Below are positions 25,101 to 37,100 of a stretch of 64,000 nt of DNA, in pieces. Both the position numbers and the translations under genes were made by a program. The stretch comes from Phorcus lineatus (lineage: Eukaryota > Mollusca > Gastropoda > Trochida > Trochidae): NCBI GenBank assembly GCA_921293015.1, contig OV121092.1, positions 15,196,001 through 15,260,000 on the forward strand. Direction: 5' to 3'. Numbering within the stretch: the first letter of the stretch is position 1; each line of letters begins with the position of its first letter. The notes beneath the pieces are model-generated. The model was not told the DNA's origin, made no database searches, and saw nothing but the letters and a program-made list of their open reading frames with translations.

Positions 25101-28100
25101 TCGTGATAATCAGCTCAAATCTATTTGCAGTGGCAAGGGAGGCAGTGCCGTTGGGTCTCATCGTAGGTTGTACATCTAAATTAAAATGTTCCATGTAATT
25201 ATTTAACTTAACTAATAACTTCCTTCTAGCTTCGCCTCAAACTTTTCAAACTATTTTCAAATACCTCCCTGAATTTATGAAGTAGCAACAGGCATCTGGT
25301 TGTGTCATCCTTATCCACAAGAGCAATGTTTTAAACGTCTTGTTTCTTCACTTGACAGGAAGGAAATTGTTTTTTCTTATTTCATGATATTTTACATAAA
25401 AAAGTAAGTTGTTTCGTCATTTCGATCACGAGCACGAATGTTTCAATGTTTTTCATGTAATTCAAAAGTTAGAAAAAAGTACCCAAGGTGTTTAGAATAT
25501 TGTTCCGATGCGCTTATACAACCATTCTTCAACGATGTTGAAGCAAAAAAGGATATACGCCTTCAAAGAGGGAATGAGTTTTTATTTATTTTGAGTATTG
25601 TCCTTATATATCAGTTCACTAAAACTATTTAACAGTACAGCTGCAGGTTAACGATTTAAACCCCAAGAGAATGTATGGGAACCGAAAGTCATTACATTTC
25701 TCTCACACAGTACAGCGCCTATCTAAGTACTGTTTAGAATTTAAATTGACGTGATATCGATCATTATGAGAAAAAGAAGAAAGATCTATTCAAAAAATAA
25801 AGATGGTGACATTGTTAACGATAACCGAGATAAAACCTTATCAAGATGTTATAGTACATGAACGCATAAACATTCTTTGTGATCTTTGATGAATCGAATA
25901 ATTATGATATTTTAAATCACCGTCATTGACAATCCAGATACTTGAAACACCTTCCGGGTAGACTAATGATGATTAGTTTAATGATAAGGTAGTCACATAG
26001 TCAAGGTTCTTGGTAAGCTAAGATGCTGAAGAAAAACGTGCCTTCTGGGCTGTGAATATGGGCAGTCGATGATCTGCTTCTAGTACAAGTGTTGCTATTT
26101 GAATACTTAAGGGAGTTTGGCGCAAAATCAATCTAATCTAATCAAAAGTATATTTAACATGATGAAAAGAATGCAGTATTTGACAAAATCCATTTAATAC
26201 CAATTTTATCATATAATTTTAGCCACCCTTTGCAATCATGTTCAGTTTCAAAGTGGGAAAGTAATACTTATATATATATAAATATACGCACATAGTTGAA
26301 AGTAGTCTCGAAAGTTTGCTGGTGATGTTATGAAATGGAGGTGAGGTGAGTTGGTGTTTAACACCGCTTTCAAGATTATTTCACTTATATCGCGGCTGCT
26401 AGTATTATTGCAGGGAGAAAGCCCGCAACACTATTGTGGCTATGCATTGCGGTGAAACCTGCGAGCATCGGCTGGAACTAGCGAACCATGGGTGGTACTG
26501 CACTGAATTTCAGTGTAGCATTGCACCCAAACCTGACTGCGTGTAGAACAGTTCTCTACTGCAGACAAAGTTGCCGAGCCCCTGGCGGGATTCGAACCAC
26601 GGACCTCCTGATCCGAAGCCGAACGCGCTAACCACTGCGCTATCCCGCCCCGTTATGAAATGGAATCTCTCCCATTGTCATAAAATGAAATAAATTTGGT
26701 ATTTGGTATTGGTACTCCTTTTAACAATCTATCTACTATAAATTTTATACAATAATATGTAACCAAATCCACTTTTGAATAAGTAAAAAAAAATCTTTTG
26801 TTTATGTAGTGGTAATAAACTCAGGCTCCTGGTTTGTAGCGTCATATTAGTTCGTCTCTATAAACAAATAAGTATTATCTAAGAGCTTGAAAATTTATTT
26901 TACAAATCGAAGCAAGTGTTTCGTTATCACATGGTAAGGTAAAGCTACTTAAAAAACAGCAGAAGTGACAACAAAAACGAGAATCATTTGAAATGATTTT
27001 GTACTGATGTCATTTTTTGAGAACATATTATAAAACGCTTAACAAATTAATAATCTATACGTTATCAATCAATTGTCATATTTGAAATGACCATCGTCAT
27101 AAGTGAGGCTAAAGGTCGTTCTTTGGGTACACCTCATCAAAGGATGAACAACATAGTGATTTATACTGAAGTTATTAACTCTTATATTAGAAATGACTGC
27201 AGCCACACTGATCATAGTTATTGAATGGCGATATTCTATCAAAAGATGAACAGCTTAGTGATTCATGTTGAATCAATCATATGATATAGAAATACCTGCA
27301 GGTAGTGATGTTACTCCCGGGAACATCTTATCAAAGGATGAACAGTTAAGTGATCTATACCCAATCAATACTCTATCGTATTAGAAATGACCATCATTAC
27401 GACTCCTATACATAGACACACCTGGGGCGCGTCAAGGACAGACAGATTTTGATTGCTGTAATAACTGGCTGGATACTAGGAAATCAATTTCATGTAGAAG
27501 TTAATAGTATGCTTCAGATGACTTATATGTAAAATGACAGGTCTTAATCGACTTGATTAATTGACCTTGTTGAACTCATGAGTCCAATGTCCAGTTTCAG
27601 ATTGTTTAAAGAGGCAGTAGAAATTTTTTTGATGAATAAAGTGATTACAAGAAAACGAAAATTAATGTTTCCAATTGCAAAACAATGATGTTTAATCAAA
27701 AGTTTTGAACAAATGTACAATGTTACATGATTAATCAAGCTTGGCGTATCAACTTTCCTACCTCAGAGTATTAAAAGGTGTTCACACAAGAATAGCCAGA
27801 ATTTGGTTTTGCTTTATACACGATATTGCTTCTACGACTCCGGATGATCGGGATCAATAATGAGATATTGTGACTGAAGATAATACATTTGCCATAAACT
27901 GAAGTTCATTGAGGAAAATATTAAGAAATAAGTCTTAAAAAATACGTGCTACTGCCCCTTTAAAGTGAGTGTATTGCAACTGACTTGTTGGTCCGCCATC
28001 TTGTTTTTAGTTGTACATGAGAAAAAACACCATGATCATGGATATTCTCATGTAGTAGTAAAAAATAGATATATGTATTGATTTATGAATTACCAAAAAC

Positions 28101-31100
28101 ATTCTTACACTAATCTGTAAGTCCCTGGATTTGCCGTGCCTTAGTAAAAACGTTCCCACTCAAACGGCATCATTCCTATTTTTTTCGTTTGGAAAAAAAT
28201 GCATTATTTGCTATTTAGCGTCAAAAATAAAGAAACTTAAGTATAACTGTGTTCTTATTGTGTATTTTTTATGTATAAACAATATGTAATAGAAATGTCA
28301 AATCGATATCCGTTTCTAAAAAACACTCCAACCCTTATCATTAAAAAAAATCTAAATAATTACAGAATTGTTTGATTATAGTATATAAAAATATTTAAAT
28401 GAAGCAAAATTGTTTATAGAAACCATCACGTTAGATAGATTCCTTTCATCCCCCGCTATAAAAAAAATTTAATTGTATTGTTTATGATCATACAGATACA
28501 GAACTGTAAGAGGGCCTTTTTGTACAAAGCAACAACATTCGTTGGCCGCATACAACTTTCGCTTAATATGTTACACATTATTTGACAACCACGAAAATTA
28601 TGTTATTCAGATGTTTTATCCTAAAGGAAGATACTTTTAACAAATACTTATATTTACTTTTTTAAAAAAACAAGTACCACAGTACCTTTAAGTTTAACTA
28701 GATGAAATACACTACATGGTGTTAAGGGTAATTAAGTAAAGATCGCTTTATGAAAGCAGGCCTAGACGGGATACAGTTCGCATTGTAGGTCTTGCTTGAA
28801 ATTAAAATGGAACAAAGAGTTTGATTGACAGCATTTATTGACACACACATTAAAAAATTCGCCGTACACATGGCAGTGATATCCAAAGAATGTTAAAATG
28901 TTCAGTTAAACACTTTGATAATGTAGTTCTAAATGAACGTGATAACTAAAGGATGAATGCATTCAAGCAGTGGTAATGACAGTTCTCAAAATCTTGTTCT
29001 GAAGTCTCTTGTCATAATTTTAAAAATGTTGATCTCTTAAGTGGTGTGAGAATTAATCCATTAATTGTTTTCACCGATTCGAGGTTTTATAAATTCTTTT
29101 TATTTTCTCACTCATTTGTCTTGGCGTTTTAAAAGCCTGTTTAGTCTCTTATATCATATCACATTACCTTCATGAGTTTGTGTTGCCAACAATAACTGAA
29201 ATATGAACGGTTGGTAATGACGTCAATAGAGAAACATTTCTGCTTTCTAAGAGGCATGTGCTTACTACTTATTATCTAATCGTTTTACAGCTCCTGTTTA
29301 GAAAGGATTAAGAATAGAATTAATGTATATCTCACAACGATAACCTGTATATTTTCCAGCTACGGCATCCAAAGAATGTACAGTGAACTCCACCTGGTGG
29401 CGAGATAATGCTACAAATCAGGAGTGGACCGACTACACCACGTGCGTTCAATTACAGGTAATGTATTGATATTTAGAAGTAGATAGATCACTACACTGAA
29501 ATGTCAACTCGTGTCACAACATTCATAATTCTATTTCAAAAACGTAAATATTTATACAGAGGCTATATGGAGAGCAAGTGTGTCATTTGTCTTTTTTCTA
29601 TTCCCCGAACGAGAGCAAGGGTAATACATAAATTTGTGTTTGTAAAAGTCATGAAGAGATCAAATAGTCATAAAGCAGACCACTTCCATAGAAACATGTT
29701 TTGGGTTCGTGTCGACACAAAGGGAGATGACCGAAGGGAACTCTCACTTGGCAAAACTGTTATATGCACATGTGCATATATGCAAAATATTACATTGCTT
29801 TTGTTTCACTAGCTGGATATAGAATATACATACTTACATGAGGAGATTCTCGTTTCGTACATCCTATCGGTTTTTCAGTTTTCAGGTATGTGTTCAGGCT
29901 TTTGAATAGTATAGAATTTGTATACATGTATACGTATTTACGTATTCTTGAAATTAATTGTTGTGTTGAAATATTTTTCAGGACTTCAAAACACTTTACT
30001 ATGTGGGCGTGTCCTGTAACATCTTGAGTTTAGCCTTGCTCATACCGGCCTGTGTCGTCTTTATTCTATACAGGTAACATACCTCATTCCTCCCCCCTCC
30101 TCCCCCCCCCCCCCCCCCCCAATTTCCACCTATTTTGTCATTTAATTGTCCTTAGCTTAAACAAGGTTTGAAATGTAATTTGAATAGAAATATACATTTG
30201 TCACATATACGTCACTAACAAGCTGAAACCTTATACAAGTTTTACCATATAATCTGTACTTTAAAGAAAACTCCCGGCATTATTATAGAAAAAAACTCAA
30301 AAAACCACCAAAAAATTATTTTCACATGCAAGAGTGTACACGATTTTCAAATGACATTTAAACTACATGCCATCATTACAGACAACAAAGAAAGCAGCAT
30401 CGTATCTACACTTTCAATTGTTATTTTCGTTAGTGACTAATAACAAGGTTTATCATACATTACTACCACAGTTTCTAAGGAAATTTAAACCACCTGTCAC
30501 CATTACAGACAACTAAGAAAGCAACACCGTACCTACGCCTTCAATTGTTATTTTCATTAGTGACTAATAACAAGGTTTATCATACAATATTACCACAGTT
30601 TGTAAGGAAATTTAAACCACCTGTCACCATTACAGACAACTAAGAAAGCAGCACCGTATCTACTCGTTCAATTGTTATCTTCATTAGTGACTGATAACAA
30701 GGTTTATCATACAATATTAAGCAGTTTCCAAAGAACTTTGTATCACCTCTCACCATTACAGACAACTGAGAAAGCAGCACCGTATCAAGATTCACCTTAA
30801 CCTCTTCCTCTCCTTCATCCTGACCAACTTCGTCATGCTTCTGTGGGAACACATCGTCTACTACGACAGACTGCAGACCTCTGATGAGGAGACCTATCTG
30901 CGTAAAAATACGGTGAGATTTGTACATCGATATGAGAAAATGTGAAATGTATGTTCATTTGCACAAGTCAATGTGAAAAATTATTATATTATAAACACGG
31001 AAATTTTCTAAATATGTATAAGCAATAAAGAAACGGACAAAGAGATATATATCTATTTACAAGAGATTATGAATAATATAATGTGCAATTAGAGATATAT

Positions 31101-34100
31101 ATTCTTATAGAATTATAAGGATATGTTGTCAATCATAACCACACGGGGATGTGCAGATAGATGAACACAATTTAGTGATGCTAATTAATCTTTAGAATTG
31201 CAGAAATGGATTTGAACTTATGAATTCAATTTTATGATCAAAATGAGGGTTTTTTTCTTGTTTCAGAATTAAATCCTTTCAATATATTATCACTGTAATC
31301 CTTTACGCCAATTTACAAAAATCCATCTTAAAGTAGAGATTTAGTTCTGCGCAAAAATGGAGAATATTTGTTTTGCAATCTACATTGAAGTATGATTCCT
31401 TCATTTAATGGAAAGTTCTTGGTTTAATGGAAATAATTTCGCTGGGGACTTTAAAACCCCAAAAAATAACGTTAAAATTTCAGAGTATAATAGTTGAAAT
31501 TTCAGAGTATAATACGTGAATAATATGTAATGCATTAGTGTCAAAGATCCTCATTTGAGTTCAAAGTATCTGTAATCTCATTTAATGTAGCAAAGACACA
31601 GAAACAATGAGTTGAAGGTTTTCATCGTCCAATTTTATTATTAGATTAAAACATTTCTGAATGAATGGAGCAAACAACATTCATGATTAATTTTCAATTT
31701 CGGTTAGAGATATTTATCCAGTATTTTATTACAATCCATGTAGCAAGAATTATAAGTACAAAAAGAGCTGAATTTTTGCATCATACAATTTTGTTATCAA
31801 ATTTGTTATTTTCCTTAAGATGGACCTAAACAACATTAATTACAATATTTTGATGACGATAAAGGGTTTTAATGCTTTCTAATTATCCTTGAAACACTTT
31901 TTCTTCGCTGATTAAACTTGAAAGTGAACCTTTGTGCAATGGGTTTTTCTTTGGAGCTGATCCTTATAATGCATCCCATTATTGTTCAATTAAATCAAAG
32001 GTTACTTAGTTTGTGCAAAATTTTTTGTTAAAATATTTCAAAATAATAATACCTGTCATTTTCAATAACAAAGCTTAACATGTTACAATGAGTTTGAAAA
32101 CTGGTACTCGCTCACAAAAATGTAGTAATGAAATAATTTATCTGTGTCAAAAATTATTTTGTATGTTTCAGGTCGAGTGCAAGATTCTATACACTGTATC
32201 CAGGTATTCACTGACGACGAATTTTATCTGGATGTTCCTGGAGGGATTCCACCTCCACAGACTAATCGTCAGAGCCTTTAAAGTTCCTCGCTCCATAGTT
32301 TGGTACTATCTTGTAGGCTGGGGTAAGTCTTAATACAAGTAAACTGACAATATATTACATCTGCAAAGCCTTTATCTCAGATCGTTCAAAGTTCCTCGCT
32401 CTATTGTGTGGTACTATCTTGTAGGCTGGGGTAAGTCTTAATACAAGTAAAATGACAATATATAATATCTGCAAAGCCTTATTCTCGGATCGTTCCCCGG
32501 AAACACAGTAAAGACTCATAAGCTTTCAGACACCGAGATGATATTAGTTAAGTATGGAAAATATCAGCTAATTCCATTCGCTATTTTTGCTCGCTCATTT
32601 CTGCGGTACTAGCTTTTAGGCTTGGATAAGTCTTAGTACTATGTTGAGGTCACTCAGGACAGTATTTGACATTTTCCCATACACATTGCCAGGGCAATCA
32701 AGGACTCGCACTTTCCCATGTTACTGTTGAAGGCTTATGTAAGTCGGAATACAAACAGTTCTCGCTTGAGATATGGCAGTGTTATATGTTTATCATTAAA
32801 TCGTGTAACAAAAATAGAAGGTCGTTTAGTATCCTCTATCACGACAGACTTATTGTATTTGCAATGGTGCTTGCTCTACAGTGTAGAACTACATGGATGG
32901 GCTGGGTAGGTTTTTATGCAATGGTGCTTGCTCTACAGTGTAGAACAACCTGTATCCTGCGGGCTGGGTAGGTTTTTATGCAATGGTGCTTGCTCTACAG
33001 TGTAGAACAACCTGTATCCTGCGGGCTGGGTAGGTTTTTATGCAATGGTGCTTGCTCTACAGTGTAGAACTACATGTATCCTGCGGGCTGGGTAGGTTTT
33101 TATGCAATGGTGCTTGCTCTACAGTGTAGAACAACCTGTATCCTGCGGGCTGGGTAGGTTTTTATGCAATGGTGCTTGCTCTACAGTGTAGAACAACCTG
33201 TATCCTGCGGGCTGGGTAGGTTTTTATGCAATGGTGCTTGCTCTACAGTGTAGAACAACCTGTATCCTGCGGGCTGGGTAGGTTTTTATGCAATGGTGCT
33301 TGCTCTACAGTGTAGAACAACCTGTATCCTGCGGGCTGGGTAGGTTTTTATGCAATGGTGCTTGCTCTACAGTGTAGAACAACCTGTATCCTGCGGGCTG
33401 GGTAGGTTTTTATGCAATGGTGCTTGCTCTACAGTGTAGAACAACCTGTATCCTGCGGGCTGGGTAGGTTTTTATGCAATGGTGCTTGCTCTACAGTGTA
33501 GAACAACCTGTATCCTGCGGGCTGGGTAGGTTTTTATGTAATGGTGCTTGCTCTACAGTGTAGAACTACCTGTATCCTGCGGGCTGGGTAGTTTTTTATG
33601 TAATGGTGCTTGCTCTACAGTGTAGAACTACCTGTATCTTGCGGGCTGGGTAGGTTTTTATGTAATGGTGCTTGCTCTACAGTGTAGAACAACCTGTATC
33701 CTGCGGGCTGGGTAGTTTTTTATGCAATGGTGCTTGCTCTACAGTGTAGAACTACCTGTATCCTGCGGGCTGGGTAGGTTTTTATGTAATGGTGCTTGCT
33801 CTACAGTGTAGAACAACCTGTATCCTGCGGGCTGGGTAGGTTTTTATGCAATGGTGCTTGCTCTACAGTGTAGAACTACCTGTATCCTGCGGGCTGGGTA
33901 GGTTTTTATGTAATGGTGCTTGCTCTACAGTGTAGAACAACCTGTATCCTGCGGGCTGGGTAGTTTTTTATGTAATGGTGCTTGCTCTACAGTGTAGAAC
34001 AACCTGTATCCTGCGGGCTGGGTAGGTTTTTATGTAATGGTGCTTGCTCTACAGTGTAGAACAACCTGTATCCTGCGGGCTGGGTATTTTTTTATGTAAT

Positions 34101-37100
34101 GGTGCTTGCTCTACAGTGTAGAACAACCTGTATCCTGCGGGCTGGGTAGGTTTTTATGTAATGGTGCTTGCTCTACAGTGTAGAACTACCTGTATCCTGC
34201 GGGCTGGGTAGGTTTTTATGCAATGGTGCTTGCTCTACAGTGTAGAACAACCTGTATCCTGCGGGCTGGGTAGGTTTTTATGTAATGGTGCTTGCTCTAC
34301 AGTGTAGAACAACCTGTATCCTGCGGGCTGGGTAGGTTTTTATGTAATGGTGCTTGCTCTACAGTGTAGAACAACCTGTATCCTGCGGGCTGGGTAGGTT
34401 TTTATGTAATGGTGCTTGCTCTACAGTGTAGAACAACCTGTATCCTGCGGGCTGGGTAGGTTTTTATGTAATGGTGCTTGCTCTACAGTGTAGAACTACC
34501 TGTATCCTGCGGGCTGGGTAGGTTTTTATGCAATGGTGCTTGCTCTACAGTGTAGAACAACCTGTATCCTGCGGGCTGGGTAGGTTTTTATGCAATGGTG
34601 CTTGCTCTACAGTGTAGAACAACCTGTATCCTGCGGGCTGGGTAGGTTTTTATGTAATGGTGCTTGCTCTACAGTGTAGAACAACCTGTATCCTGCGGGC
34701 TGGGTAGGTTTTTATGTAATGGTGCTTGCTCTACAGTGTAGAACAACCTGTATCCTGCGGGCTGGGTAGGTTTTTATGTAATGGTGCTTGCTCTACAGTG
34801 TAGAACAACCTGTATCCTGCGGGCTGGGTAGGTTTTTATGTAATGGTGCTTGCTCTACAGTGTAGAACAACCTGTATCCTGCGGGCTGGGTAGTTTTTTA
34901 TGCAATGGTGCTTGCTCTACAGTGTAGAACAACCTGTATCCTGCGGGCTGGGTAGGTTTTTATGTAATGGTGCTTGCTCTACAGTGTAGAACAACCTGTA
35001 TCCTGCGGGCTGGGTAGGTTTTTATGTAATGGTGCTTGCTCTACAGTGTAGAACAACCTGTATCCTGCGGGCTGGGTAGGTTTTTATGCAATGGTGCTTG
35101 CTCTACAGTGTAGAACAACCTGTATCCTGCGGGCTGGGTAGGTTTTTATGTAATGGTGCTTGCTCTACAGTGTAGAACTACCTGTATCCTGCGGGCTGGG
35201 TAGGTTTTTATGCAATGGTGCTTGCTCTACAGTGTAGAACAACCTGTATCCTGCGGGCTGGGTAGGTTTTTATGCAATGGTGCTTGCTCTACAGTGTAGA
35301 ACAACCTGTATCCTGCGGGCTGGGTAGGTTTTTATGTAATGGTGCTTGCTCTACAGTGTAGAACTACCTGTATCCTGCGGGCTGGGTAGTTTTTTATGCA
35401 ATGGTGCTTGCTCTACAGTGTAGAACAACCTGTATCCTGCGGGCTGGGTAGGTTTTTATGTAATGGTGCTTGCTCTACAGTGTAGAACTACCTGTATCCT
35501 GCGGGCTGGGTAGGTTTTTATGTAATGGTGCTTGCTCTACAGTGTAGAACTACCTGTATCCTGCGGGCTGGGTAGGTTTTTATGCAATGGTGCTTGCCCT
35601 ACAGTGTAGAACTACCTGTATCCTGCGGGCTGGGTAGGTTTTTATGTAATGGTGCTTGCTCTACAGTGTAGAACTACCTGTATCCTGCGGGCTGGGTAGG
35701 TTTTTATGTAATGGTGCTTGCTCTACAGTGTAGAACAACCTGTATCCTGCGGGCTGGGTAGGTTTTTATGTAATGGTGCTTGCTCTACAGTGTAGAACTA
35801 CCTGTATCCTGCGGGCTGGGTAGGTTTTTATGCAATGGTGCTTGCTCTACAGTGTAGAACAACCTGTATCCTGCGGGCTGGGTAGGTTTTTATGTAATGG
35901 TGCTTGCTCTACAGTGTAGAACTACCTGTATCCTGCGGGCTGGGTAGGTTTTTATGTAATGGTGCTTGCTCTACAGTGTAGAACAACCTGTATCCTGCGG
36001 GCTGGGTAGGTTTTTATGTAATGGTGCTTGCTCTACAGTGTAGAACAACCTGTATCCTGCGGGCTGGGTAGGTTTTTATGTAATGGTGCTTGCTCTACAG
36101 TGTAGAACTACCTGTATCCTGCGGGCTGGGTAGGTTTTTATGTAATGGTGCTTGCTCTACAGTGTAGAACTACCTGTATCCTGCGGGCTGGGTAGGTTTT
36201 TATGTAATGGTGCTTGCTCTACAGTGTAGAACTACCTGTATCCTGCGGGCTGGGTAGGTTTTTATGTAATGGTGCTTGCTCTACAGTGTAGAACAACCTG
36301 TATCCTGCGGGCTGGGTAGGTTTTTATGCAATGGTGCTTGCTCTACAGTGTAGAACTACCTGTATCCTGCGGGCTGGGTAGGTTTTTATGTAATGGTGCT
36401 TGCTCTACAGTGTAGAACAACCTGTATCCTGCGGGCTGGGTAGGTTTTTATGTAATGGTGCTTGCTCTACAGTGTAGAACTACCTGTATCCTGCGGGCTG
36501 GGTAGGTTTTTATGCAATGGTGCTTGCTCTACAGTGTAGAACAACCTGTATCCTGCGGGCTGGGTAGGTTTTTATGTAATGGTGCTTGCTCTACAGTGTA
36601 GAACTACCTGTATCCTGCGGGCTGGGTAGTTTTTTATGTAATGGTGCTTGCTCTACAGTGTAGAACTACCTGTATCCTGCGGGCTCGGTAGGTTTCTATG
36701 CAATGATGTGAACCGTCAAAAGCATATTCATAGACATACGTGCATAGTAGTAATAGTTTTTTGGTCTATCCTATGGTACTAACTTGTAGACCGGGGTAGT
36801 TCTGTTGTTCTGTTCTCGTGCTAGTCTATTCTAACAGTCACGTGATCAACTTTAGACCAGTCACATCGTCAGAATATAGGCTACACAATAATGTCTGATT
36901 TTAATACAATACACGCCGTTGACCTTTTGAGTGCCAAGAGATGCAACATTATCGTTCGATACTTCATAGTATTGGATTGAATTCTTTATTAAAAAGCAAT
37001 ATTAAACCAATACTGTCTCAAGAATCCAGGTCACGGCAATAATACCATACGTACTCCATTCATTGTTAAACAGAAAAGAGTTCTGTAAAGTTTCGATAAA

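Larger units (their letters stand above)
19171..29359 (+). other. Receptor intron 1 (10.2 kb)
   Basis: Phase-1 intron bounded by GTAGGT and TATTTTCCAG. AT-rich and repeat-laden: a possible hAT-like remnant (21737-22127), a LINE relic (23240-24790), an antisense tRNA-SINE (26340-26651), a ~110 bp degenerate array (27060-27420) and a TTAA MITE (27610-27959). In the remaining stretches (19171-21736, 22130-23240, 24790-26339, 27964-29359) I see no supported feature. They could hide enhancers or a small exon. Confidence 0.75.

Noticed and set aside
26560..26651. tRNA-Arg-like sequence, minus strand (and 55178-55255, plus strand)
   Set aside because: The T-arm cannot pair, and the sequence continues into a shared SINE body with target duplications, so it is a SINE head.
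30640..30927. 95-codon minus-strand ORF
   Set aside because: Antisense shadow of receptor exon 4 and its decoy repeat.
32863..36710. Regular 62 bp repeats resembling a CRISPR array
   Set aside because: Direct head-to-tail repeats with no unique spacers, in a eukaryotic intron.
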